In this document: one piece after another, positions 34,242 to 43,910 of the stretch
Position numbering within the stretch: position 1 is the stretch's first letter
How the letters are laid out: each line of letters opens with the position of its first letter
DNA from: Amia ocellicauda
Lineage: Eukaryota; Chordata; Actinopteri; Amiiformes; Amiidae
Length of the DNA stretch: 64,000 nt
Direction of reading: 5' to 3'
NCBI RefSeq assembly: GCF_036373705.1
Contig: NC_089856.1
Span: forward strand, 1,043,501 to 1,107,500
Position numbers and translations under genes: made by a program
The notes under the pieces: generated by a model
Told to the model about the DNA's origin: nothing
Seen by the model: only the letters and a program-made list of their open reading frames with translations
The model's database searches: none

Positions 34242-37178
34242 ATGGCGTTGTGGTTGCTGGCCGCTCTGTGCCTGGTGCTCGCGGTGCCCGGCGCGGACGC
34301 CAGGGCGTTTAAGAGGTGCGAGTTTGCTGCCCTGCTGGAGGAACAGATTCACAAGATGAAGTCCAACACCAGCGTCCCTGTAAAACTGGACCCCAAGCCT
34401 TTCCTGGCTACCGGTGAGTCGCCTGTGTTGCAATAAACTGTAGAGTCAGGATGGTGAAGCCACCCTGCAGTTTAACAGACAGAACAGCGTCTGAGTAGAG
34501 TAGAGAGTACAGAGTAGAGCAATGGAGAGGTACAGTATAGTATAGTATAGTACAATATAGAATAGAATAGTATAGTTTAGTGCAGGGGTTTTCAAACCGG
34601 TCCTGGAGTACCCCCTGCCCTGCTGGTTTTTGTTCCGAGGTCTTAATTGCTTAATTGAATCCTTAATTGACCTAACAAAGCAATATACCATTCAATTAAG
34701 TAATTAAGACCTAGGTTGGAACGAAAACCAGCAGGACAGGGGTACTTCAGGACCGGTTTGAAAACCCCTGAATTAGGGGAATCCGCAGAATGAGGCAATG
34801 ATGCATTGTGAGTGCGACGGCGACGGACAGAGCTGACTCCTCTGGCGGATCACGACGCTCTGCTTGTGTTTTTCTGCATCTTTATGTTTTAGCTGCTGAA
34901 TGACACAAAATCAGATCTGACACAAGGCAACAAAGGTGTGATTTATCATTTTTGGTCTCATGCTAACTTTTCCAAACATATATGTGGATCGCCGGCCGTC
35001 TCGGCTCAGGTGTTTGTTAGTGGAAATGCATCCAGAATATGAGGCCCTGGAGCAGGACAAGTACACTAGTGTCAGCGAGGCATGCCGAGTCACAGGGCTG
35101 CCCTCACTCTCTCTCCCTCCCTCCCTCTCTCTCCTCTCTCCCTCTCCCACTCTTCCTCTCTCCGCAGTGGTGTGCATGGCAGAGAAGGGCGCGGGGCTGA
35201 ACAGCAGCTCAGTCACACAGTACAGCACCGCCCCCCCCAAGCCGGCAGGCACCAAGGGGAGAGAGGAAAACGGAGGAATAAGTGGGAGGAAGAATGGGAA
35301 GCAGGATCAGAGAAAACAGAGGAAAAAGAGATCGTGGATGGACAAGAAGAAGGGGAAGGGGAGGGCAAGGAGGAGCAGGGTGGGGCAGGCGCCCGGCGGG
35401 CCGCTGGAAGCCCTGAAGGAGGAGAAGAAGAAGGGAGAAGAAGAGAAGCCGATCAAGCAGCTGCTTTCGCTGGACAGAGGGAAGATGATGGACGGGTCGC
35501 CGAAAGTGAAGAAGTCAATGGGACAAATTATATCAGCCTTACTGAGCGTGGAGACGGAGGGGGACAGCGGAGAGGACAGCGAGAATGAGACCCTGAGCGA
35601 GAGTGCGAGTGAGGACGAGAGTGAGAGTGAGAGTGAGAGTGAGGACGAGAGTGAGGACGACAGCGAGGACAAGAGTGAGGACGACAGCGAGGACAAGAGT
35701 GAGGATGAGAGCGAGGACGACAGTGAAGATGAGAGCGAGGACGACAGTGAGGACGAGAGCGAGGATGACAGTGAGGACGAGAGCGAGGATGACAGTGAGG
35801 ACGAGAGTGAGGATGACAGTGAGGACGAGAGCGAAGACGACAGTGAGGACGACAGTGAAGACGACAGTGATGACAACAGTGAGGACGATAACGAGAGTGA
35901 GGATGACAGTGAGGACAAGAGTGACAGTGAAGACGAGAGTGAGGATGACAGTGAGGATGACAGTGAAGACGAGAGTGAGGATGACAGTGAGGACGAGAGT
36001 GAGGATGACAGTGAGGACGAGAGTGAGGATGACAATGAGGACGAGAGTGAGAGTAAGGACGAGGAAGGGGATGATGAGAATGGGGACGAGCAGGAGGGGG
36101 AGCTGATGGCGTTCCTGCAGCAGCTGCAGGAGGCCATGGGTGACGATTCTCGGAAGAAGAGGTCAGCCCCGGTTCCTGGGCCGAAGCTGGGCCTGGGTCT
36201 GCTGCAGCTGCCCTCTGTGGTGGTCTGCTCCTCTCCGGACCAGCCGGGCCAGAACCTGTGTGGCTTGAACTGCACCAGTGAGTCTCCACCCCCCGTCACT
36301 CCTGTACTCGTGTGCCATCATCCCTCTGTCTCTTCATCCCCTTCTTTCATCTCCACCCCCCACACTCTATCCCTCCCTCCTGCCATCTTTCCCACCTCCT
36401 CTCTCTTCTCTCCTTGTCTGCCTCATCCTGTAATCTGTGTCCTTCCTCCATTCATATCATCCCTCCATTTCTCCTCTCACCCCCCCATCTCCCTCCCTCT
36501 CCCCTCTCTTCTGTGGAGATTCCTCGGGGGTGTTGCCGATGTCATGTGAGAAAATGACAGGACTGACACTCTCCCTATCTCTCCCCCTCTCCCTCTCTCT
36601 GGCAGAGCTGATGGACGATGACATCACCGATGACATCACCTGCGCCTTCAGAGTGATGCAGGAACTGGGCCTGGGGTGAGTGGGGGAAATGGTCACGCCT
36701 CAGTGCCACAGCAGGGGCAGTTGTCGGTACTCGTGAGAGGGCTAGTTACAGTACAGTGACGCTTCCTGTAGGCGCCGTAGTAGCAGAAGCAACAGCAGCT
36801 GTAGTGACTATAGAGGCTGCAGTTATGACATCATAGCAGGAGTAGGAGTAGAAGCAGTAGTAGGAGCAGCAACCATACAAACATTAATTACACAGCAACC
36901 GTGGAGCGTACCGGATCCCTGGGCCGGGCCGGGCTGCAGCCCCCACGGACCAGAGCTGTGCCTCTCACCAGTCCAGTGATCAAACCACTAATTCATTAAT
37001 TCATCAGTTGAGTAATTGCGTAATTGCTCGTTGTTAACTCATTAATCTGGTGATTGCTTAATTGGCCATTGCTGTGTTCAACCGCAGGCCTTCCGCTCTG
37101 GCCCAGGAGTTCGACAAGGTGGTGAAGACGCTGGGGTGTGACAACGCCAAGCCCTCCGTCTACCTGACCAAGTGCTAG
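34242..37178 (+). CDS. Secreted c-type lysozyme/alpha-lactalbumin family protein with large acidic insertion
   Basis: Four coding exons, 34242-34413, 35168-36277, 36606-36675 and 37088-37178, have GT-AG borders and join in one frame (480 aa). Residues 1-20 are a signal peptide. After it, all eight family cysteines are present (26, 60, 411, 422, 426, 440, 468, 480) and no others. The C411 to C440 segment and the last pair keep near-family spacing. The first intron splits the codon just before V-C-M-A, as in lysozyme. L-M-D-D-D-I-T-D-D-I-T-C after K428 is the calcium loop. Catalytic Glu35 is Gly here and no Asp52 equivalent is seen, so lysozyme activity is unlikely. Exon 2 holds about 320 extra residues: a basic segment (about 84-135) and a Ser-Glu-Asp repeat (about 190-367). 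Function unknown; an extracellular calcium-binding role is inferred. Confidence 0.85.
34533..34580. repeat. (TATAG)n short array in intron 1
   Basis: About eight pentamer units of TATAG with variants. Confidence 0.8.
34582..34775. mobile_element. Fold-back element in intron 1 of the lysozyme-like gene
   Basis: The left arm (AGGGGTTTTCAAACCGGTCC, TGGAGTACC, CCCTGCCCTGCTGG) is matched in reverse by the right arm (CCAGCAGGACAGGGGTAC and GGACCGGTTTGAAAACCCCT). The arms are about 80 bp with an AT-rich loop. The whole element can form one long hairpin. Arm sequence is related to the element at 22127-22440. Confidence 0.75.
35571..36100 (+). repeat. Coding tandem repeat, (Ser-Glu-Asp-Asp/Glu)n
   Basis: A 12-bp unit, AGTGAGGAYGAS-like, is repeated about 40 times in frame within exon 2. 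It encodes alternating S-E-D-D and S-E-D-E, with a few S-D, K-S and N-E variants. Synonymous changes (AGT/AGC, GAC/GAT) are scattered, and Asp/Glu/Ser composition is held while codons vary, which suggests selection on charge. S-E-D-E and S-E-D-D fit casein kinase 2-type sites (acidic residue at +3). The reverse strand reads as poly-Ser/Leu, a shadow. Confidence 0.9.
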
Positions 37179-37282
37179 AGTGACAACCCCCCCAGCAGCG
37201 CAGCTTCTTCTGCCTCTCTGCCCTGCTGGAGCCTCCTGGCTGCTCTAGAGCTGTGGATCTTACCGTCCCTGCAATATAAATA

Positions 37283-37285
37283 GAG

Positions 37286-37328
<43 letters not shown>

Positions 37329-37358
37329 GATAAAAAAAATCACTGCAAGAACAATAAA
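37283..37358 (+). terminator. (TG)n and polyadenylation signal of the lysozyme-like gene
   Basis: About 20 TG units are followed by AATAAA at 37353-37358, 175 bases after the stop codon. GT-rich sequence follows at about 37382-37392 (GGGTTGGGGTGGG), as expected downstream of a cleavage site. Confidence 0.7.
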
Positions 37359-37399
37359 AACAAAAAAAAAAACATTTTATTCGGGTTGGGGTGGGAATT

Positions 37400-38045
37400 G
37401 AAGTACAGTGTGTGTAAATAAATGAATGAATTGAAGGAATGTCATTTGTGCTGTTTCGGTTTTTGTTCATTTGTTCAATGAAGACAGAGTCACGGAGCTC
37501 CACGGCGGCCTGGTTATTACTGGCCTCTGTGCGTCACTGCAGACGCAGCACTAGGTGTCACTGTTTCAACAAGGTTTCATTTCCTGCCAGTCTCTCTCTC
37601 TCCTGGCGGTCAGATACAGGGCAGCTTACAGAGGCACATCGTCATGCAACAACACATGAACCAGGAAGGGAAAACATGCACAGAGCTGACCCCCACACGC
37701 CAGTGCATCACATGACACACACAGAGTGCTCCATTCACATCCACTTTGCATTCGAGACCAGAGCAGGCAGGGCTATGAGTTTCCTTCCAAAGGTTTAAGC
37801 CACAGAGATGATATTCTTGGCTGGTTCTTGTGGGGGGGTGATGATGCTGGAAATGCATCAATTGACAGGAAACAGAAATCAGCCTGTGAGCTGATGGTTC
37901 TGTTTGAACATGAAAAGGCACTAAAAACAGTCTTAATCATGGCTCAGGGAGGGGCAACAGACCGCAGTGCACACACACACACGCAAATATGAACATATGT
38001 ACAAATAAATACAATATATGTATTCCCATATCTACACCACTCTAT
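37400..38045. other. Intergenic, nothing recognised
   Basis: Lies between the converging 3' ends of the lysozyme-like gene and kiss1r. No coding signal. Confidence 0.4.
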
Positions 38046-38049
38046 GATA

Positions 38050-38405
38050 CAATCACAGCAGCATTGTGAGTTTCAGATAAACTACAACAGGATCTTCCTT
38101 TTCCATCTTGAATGCCTTGAAGCCCAATTTCCATTTGTGTCCCCGGGTGCGTGTGTCCCTGCTGATCTGGAAAAGCTCCTCTGGTTTGATGTGGTCGATG
38201 CCCTTCATGATTTTGAAGACTTAAGTCTTCACACAGAGGCGTCACAATCTGAACAAACTCCCCAGCGATGTGGCTGAAGAGACAATTTGGGAACATTCAA
38301 AAACAGACTGGATAGGATCCTTGATCACTTAGTTATTAATGGACACCAAACGAGCACGATGGGGCGAATGGCCTCCTCTCGACTGGACACTGTCTTATGT
38401 TTCTT
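38050..38405. mobile_element. CR1-like LINE fragments, internally inverted
   Basis: On the minus strand about 38225-38080 translates to F-K-I-M-K-G-I-D-H-I-K and P-E-E-L-F-Q-I-S, a phrase I recognise from LINE reverse transcriptase C-termini. On the plus strand 38285-38400 reads F-K-N-R-L-D-R-I and then the tail GGGGCGAATGGCCTCCTCTC. The two parts are adjacent but in opposite orientation. A second copy of the tail lies at about 46520-46590. Confidence 0.6.
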
Positions 38406-38486
38406 CTTCTCCTCCTCCTCCTCCTCTTCCTCCTTTTCCTCTCCAAACCCCTCTCCTTTCCTCCCCTGTCTCCACCGCCACCACCT

Positions 38487-40949
38487 CTAGCTGCCAACAG
38501 TCACAAACTTCATCTCTGCGTTGTGGTGCCGTGACCCCTCTCCCTCTCCCTCTCCCTCTCCCTCTCCCTCTCCGCCCGCTCCCCCTGCCCTGCCCACGCT
38601 GCTGCCCCTGTGCGCCACCCTCCTGCGGAAGAAGAGCGGGCAGGCCTTGCGGAAGGCCTTGCGGAAGCTCTCGCCCATGAAGGCGTAGAGCAGCGGGTTG
38701 AGGGCCGAGTTGGCGTAGGACATGCAGTTGGCCCAGGTCTTGATCTTGTAGGTGTGGTAGTCGGCGCGGAAGGCCGGGTAGAAGCCCTGGCACAGCAGGA
38801 ACAGCATGATGGGGCCCCAGCACAGCGTGAACAGCAGCACCACGCCCACCACCATGCGGGTCACCCGGCCCCGGACCAGCGCCGCCCGCTCCGACGAGCC
38901 CGACTCGTGCTGCGCGAGAGAGAGAGAGAGAGAAAGATGAGGTGGCATGGACTGGTTAAAAGAAGCAAGACCTTTTGTGTCGTGTTGTGCATTGTGTGCC
39001 TACTGTGCTGTGTGTTGCGTGTGGCATGTTGCAGGTTGTGTGTCGTGTGGTGTGTTGTTGCTGCATGTTGTATGTTTACTTTTGAATGTGGTGGGTTTTG
39101 TGTTGCATTGTGTTTTGTATTGTGTGTTGTGTGCAGTGGGCTTTGTGGTGCATGTGGGGCATTGCGTTGCGCGTGGTGCATGTGATGCCTGGCGTGTGTA
39201 GTACGTTGCGTGCTGTGTTGCGTGCCCACCTCGTAGTTGTGGTCCATGGGCTCCACCACGGGCCGGCCCACGCGCTTCAGCATGATGGTATAGCACACAC
39301 AGATGGTCAGCAGGGGGAGCAGGTAAGCGGCCAGGAAGGTGTAGAGGATGTAGCCTCTCTGCAGCCCCGGCGAGGGGAAGCGCTCGGTGCAGTAGGTGCG
39401 CAGCCCGTACCACAGGCCCGCCTCCAGCTGGTGGTACAGTGCCATGGGCAGAGAGATGAGGAACGAGCCTGGGGTCGGGGAGAGGGGGGAGAGAGAGAGA
39501 CGGGAGGAGAAAGTGTGATCGGTGCAACAGGTGCTCATTGTGCGCACTGTGTAGTATACTGTAGTACTGTGTGGTGCAGATTGCTGCTCCAGTCCAAGCC
39601 GGGCGTACCGATCCAGATGCCCACACTGACAGCCACGGCCACACGGGGGGTGCGTCTCCGCAGTGACTGCAGCGGGTACAGGGTGGCGTAGCAGCGGTCC
39701 ACACTCATGGCAGTCAGCGTGATGCAGGTCGCCTGGACTGTGACCTGAAGGAGAGGGAGAGACGGAGATGTATTTATTAAAAAAATTTAAAATTATAAAA
39801 TACAAATAAAAGATACAGCAATTCTTTGGTTACGAAGTCTCTGCGTCTCTGTGAGTGCCTGTGTGTCTCCTTATGTCTCTGTCTCCACTTGTCTCCGTGT
39901 CTCTGCCACCCCGTGTGTCCGTCTCTGCGGTGGAGTGGGCGTACCTGCTGCAGGTAGTTGACGAACTTGCACATGAACTCCCCAAAGACCCAGCTGGGCA
40001 GCGGGTACAGCGTGGCAGTGAAGGGTACACAGCACACCAGGAAGATGATGTCCGTGCAGGCCAGGTTGGCTGGGGGGGTAGGCACACAAAATCAATCAAT
40101 CAATCCATCGACCAATCAGCGCCCTTGTCAGAACAGCTGCCTCAGAGCGCTGCCGGGTCAATGTGCACGTTTGTGTAACAGCACACAGAACCCAGGAGGA
40201 GACTGACTGACTGACTGACTGAGCTACGTGGTTGACGTGTCATTGATTGGACATGGTTTTGTCTTCGCTCTCAGCTGAGCTCGAGTTCAGTTTATCCGAG
40301 GAAGGGCTTTAATTGGCTTAATTGAGGAGGGCATGATATCCACTCCACTGATCAGGGTTCTGTCCTGGTCTGATTAACTGACACAGAACTGGGTCACTGG
40401 GCCCGAGATTTTACATTCAAAATATGAAATGCAAGATAAATGGACAGGAACATGCATTGCAATACATTTCACAATAATATTACATTAAAAAGGCAGAATT
40501 GTAAACAAGATACAGGAGTGGAAGTGAAATGTATCATCTGTAATTAATATATTGTTAAATGAGATGAGAGAGAGAGACAGTCACGCGTGTCCATCTGTCC
40601 TCCGCTCACTCACCGATGTAGAAGTTGGTGGCGGTGCGCATGTGCCGGTGTCTGCTGATGACGTAGATGACCAGGGAGTTCCCCGCGAGCCCCGCGAGCC
40701 CCACGAGCGCGAAGAGCAGCGGCACGAGCCAGGCGTCCGTCAGCAGGGGGGGCTCCTCCCCCCCCCCGTGACGTTATACACCCACAGGCGCGTGCGCACG
40801 CCGGCGGCCACGTCACGGCCCGCGTCGGCAGGGCGGGTGGAGTTGGTGCCGGTGCCGGTTTGCACGGTGCAGCTGGGCGTCGGGACCCCGTGGGGTCTGT
40901 GTGCGCAGGCGCTGACGACGGTGGGTGACGTGCTGTTGTAAAGTTCCAT
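38487..40949 (-). CDS. kiss1r: Kisspeptin receptor (GPR54), five exons, frame broken in exon 1
   Basis: Class A GPCR for kisspeptin, a Gq-coupled receptor controlling GnRH neurons and reproduction. Exons on the minus strand: 40949-40614, 40069-39945, 39744-39609, 39468-39230, 38909-38487. All borders are GT-AG and phases agree from exon 2 on. Diagnostic sequence: membrane segment 1 near L-V-I-Y-V-I-S-R-H, segment 2-3 [19 protein letters not shown] after segment 3, C-W-G-P in segment 6, [12 protein letters not shown] and N-P-L-L-Y in segment 7. Three N-glycosylation sequons precede segment 1. A one-base shift in a G10 run (40758-40767) separates the N-terminus from the rest; with the frame continuous the product would be about 419 aa. 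Which fish kissr subtype it is cannot be settled here. Confidence 0.92.
40614..40949 (-). other. kiss1r: kiss1r exon 1 with single-base frame disruption
   Basis: From the ATG at 40949 the frame runs through three N-x-S/T sites to V-T-G-G-G and a stop just after a run of ten G. Membrane segment 1 lies in the next frame, starting with [10 protein letters not shown]. Exon length is 336 bp, giving the wrong phase for the phase-1 donor. One more G (or two fewer) would restore both. Homopolymer length error in the assembly is the simplest cause; a real polymorphism or gene loss is possible. Confidence 0.85.
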
Positions 40950-40984
40950 ATCTTCCTCTGCGTCACTCAAACCATCGTCCTCCT

Positions 40985-41558
40985 CCTGATGAAGAATAAT
41001 TATGATTGGTATTATAGAAATAATAGAGTAACGCAGGCTATGTCTATATAGTCACCCCCTCTCGAGCACATCTCAGATGACTAACACTTCAAGACCCATC
41101 AATTAAACAATCAATCAGCCCGCGTCCTGGAATGAAAGGCTCTATGACATCATCATCCAATTAGCAAATTGAGCCTTCAGTTTCCGCACGGTGCTATGCA
41201 TGGGACCGCCAGTGCTCGGACCCGGTTCCCCCCCGGCTGCTCCTCTGCGCAGACCGACTCTGCCGCTCCGAGACTCGCACTTTATATCGAGCGCTCCGGC
41301 TGGGGCTGACGTACTGACTCAGCTCTGCTGCGATTGGTCCGTTGGTTAATTAACATTTGATTAGGGGGCGTTGCTGTCTCCCTGTCAATCACAGAGTGGC
41401 CGCCGGCTCCTCATCCCGAATAAGAGGCGCAGATTGTAACCGATTATAACCCTGCAGTTTTATTTTTATATATATACAAATATGTACATTCTGTATTTCT
41501 TTTTCTTCCTTTAGTGTATGTATCATCTGACTCTGAAGACGAGAGAGAAAAAGGAAAG

Positions 41559-41560
<2 letters not shown>
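40985..41560 (-). promoter_or_regulatory. kiss1r: Upstream region of kiss1r
   Basis: GC-richer DNA at 41200-41340 includes CCAAT-type ATTGG boxes (about 41334 on the plus strand). No TATA box is convincing. It is the likely promoter by position only. Confidence 0.35.

Positions 41561-41561
<1 letters not shown>

Positions 41562-41592
<31 letters not shown>
41562..41592. repeat. (GA)n microsatellite
   Basis: About 15 GA units. Confidence 0.9.
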
Positions 41593-41598
<6 letters not shown>

Positions 41599-41914
41599 AC
41601 TGCTTCTGTAGCCTCTTCCTCTGAAATGAAGCGCGGCTCTTACGGAGAGGATGGATGATGAGCTCAGTGTGAGGACCGCGCAGAGGCTAATGAGTCCATT
41701 CAGTCAGAGCCAGATGTGCCACCGCCAGCCCTGAGAGCAGCGGCTCTGCCCTGCAGTCTGCGGCTTTTCTTTTCTCTTTGTGCCTTTTATAATAACCAGT
41801 AAAACCAGTAAAACCACAGCAAAACACGCAAAAGTATCAATCAATATAAAACATTCGCATCTGGAGATAAAAACACGTATCACAAACGTTAATTCACAGA
41901 CACACAGAAACATG

Positions 41915-42040
41915 CATCAGCACACACACTCACACGCACTCACATGCACTCACTCACACACACTCACACTCTCACACACTGACACACACACACACACTCT
42001 CACACTCACACACTCTCACACTCACTCACACACACAGACA
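41915..42040. repeat. CACT/CA-rich simple repeat
   Basis: Mixed CACACT and CTCACA units with a short (CA)n inside. Confidence 0.85.
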
Positions 42041-42257
42041 TGATACACCTGAGGAAAACAAATTCAAGGAGTATGTTGTGAAAAGCAGCAGTGACTGTAC
42101 AATTAAGGAGATGAATCAGACCCTGGTCTTTCATTCTCCATCCTCTCTGTCTTGCTCTCCTCCTCCCCCTCTCTCTGTGTCCGTTCACACGAGTGACTGA
42201 GACTTACAACACTCAGGGTGTCTGTGTAAGAGAAGTGTACAATAGGATAGGATAGAG

Positions 42258-42302
<45 letters not shown>
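42258..42302. repeat. (AT)n microsatellite
   Basis: About 21 AT units, followed by ACACAC. Confidence 0.95.
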
Positions 42303-42306
<4 letters not shown>

Positions 42307-42308
<2 letters not shown>

Positions 42309-42546
42309 GGCAAGATGTTGTGACATTTAATCCATAATTGCTTCAATAAATCAATTGCTGATATCAAGAATTAACTGCCAATAGCAACAAATGCATTTTT
42401 GATATCAAAAATAGAACCGGATGGTATTTAGTATGCATTTTTCATATCATTTTTTGAAATTTCTGATAACCAGATAATTCTTGACATCAGAAATTGAATT
42501 ATTGATATCAGCAAATATGGATTAAATGTCACAATGGCTTTCCATA
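42307..42546. mobile_element. Fold-back element with GATATC-rich arms
   Basis: The left arm (TGTGACATTTAATCCATAAT, TGCT..GATATCAAGAATT) is the reverse complement of the right arm (TGATATCAGCAAATATGGAT, TAAATGTCACA), with about 70 bp on each side. The middle repeats GATATCAAAAATAG-like phrases. No coding capacity. Likely a non-autonomous DNA element inserted beside the (AT)n tract. Confidence 0.65.
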
Positions 42547-43360
42547 TATATAAACCTATAGTATATCACCTATGTGCTGTCTAATGAAGTCTCACGTGGT
42601 CTGGTCATGTCTGTTTGTTCAGAGAAGACTGAAGAGGGAAAGGATTTATTGAAAACAGAACAAACAATCCAACCGAAACAAAACAAACAAAAAACAACCA
42701 GCTGAAATTTCCGCTTTATTAATATTGTGCCAATATATAGTTTCTCCTATTCAGTGGATGCGTGTAAAAGATTCAAAGCCTTTTCTGTGGTGCGTTGGTC
42801 TGTGTATTTCAGGTTTTAAACACTCCGCCTGTCTCTGGTCTGAGTGGGAGGCAGGTGTGTTACACCGAGTGTCTGTCTCTCTGCTGACACAATGGAGAGG
42901 TGAGCGAGGGACTCTGCACCCTGGAGCTATTGAACAACACAACCCTGCCCATCAACATGCCAGCCACGACACAGCGCCACCTTCCCCCCCGGCCCCTCTT
43001 GTACCGCGTGTGTAAAAACAGCAGTGCTTTATACCTTTGTTTGTCTATATTATTATTATTGTCACTGCTGATCTGAGTTTGTGTAACCTTCCCGAATGTT
43101 TTCATTATTTACATATCAATATTCTACTGGTGCCGTATTCTTCCCCACCGCACTGCTATACCCCCGTCTCGTCTCCACCTGTTAGGATGGCTATTCGGGC
43201 TATTCGAGATGCAGACTGCAGCCTGTCCTCGTCTCTGCCGCTGGTCACTGGCCTTGACGCCTCCACTGTTACAGCACAGACACATTTCTCATTTTTATCA
43301 GCAGTGCGTAATACACAGCTGAGGTCCACAGGGAGTGACAGGTGAAAACAGGAAGTCCTC
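42547..43360. other. No gene recognised
   Basis: AT-rich to mixed DNA without exon signals. Confidence 0.4.
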
Positions 43361-43363
43361 TCT

Positions 43364-43910
43364 TTACTTTTCACAGAGAGCAGCAGGGGTCTGAAACAAA
43401 TATCCCCCCCTCCCTCCAAGCAAGTTGTGGAAGCCATTGGATCGGTCAATTCTGTCAAATACAAGAAGTGCCGGACCATTTTTTAGTTTGGTGAGCCGCT
43501 CGACTCCTGTGTGGTCGTCCCATGCCACCCCTGGTGGAACACTGACTGACTGACACACTGACTGACTGATTGACTGACAGATTGACTGACTGACACAGTG
43601 ACTGACTGATTGACTGACAGACACACTGACTGACTGACACACTGACTGACTGACACAATGACTGACAGACACACTGACTGACTGATTGACTGACAGATTG
43701 ACTGACTGACTGACACACTGACTGACTGATTGACTGACAGATTGACTGACTGACACAGTGACTGACTGATTGACTGACAGACACACTGACTGACTGACAC
43801 ACTGACTGACTGACACAATGACTGACTGATTGACTGACACACTGACTGACAGACACACTGACTGACAGACACACTGACTGATGGACTGACACACTGACAG
43901 ACCACGACAA
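43364..43910. repeat. LINE-like fragment followed by a (TGAC)n array
   Basis: 43365-43530 starts GGGGTCTGAAACAA and resembles the last codons and tail of a CR1/L2-type LINE. From 43535 to 43905 comes (ACTG)n with interspersed ATTGACTGACAG and ACACACTG variants at regular spacing. Open frames across the array are repeat artefacts. A similar array sits at 62507-63102. Confidence 0.85.

Noticed and set aside
34960-35167. Open frame continuing upstream of exon 2 of the lysozyme-like gene
   Set aside because: A strong pyrimidine tract and CAG acceptor at 35167, in the family phase, mark this as intron.
35307-36299. Long antisense poly-Ser/Leu and His/Ser-rich frames
   Set aside because: Shadows of the Ser-Glu-Asp coding repeat in exon 2 of the lysozyme-like gene.
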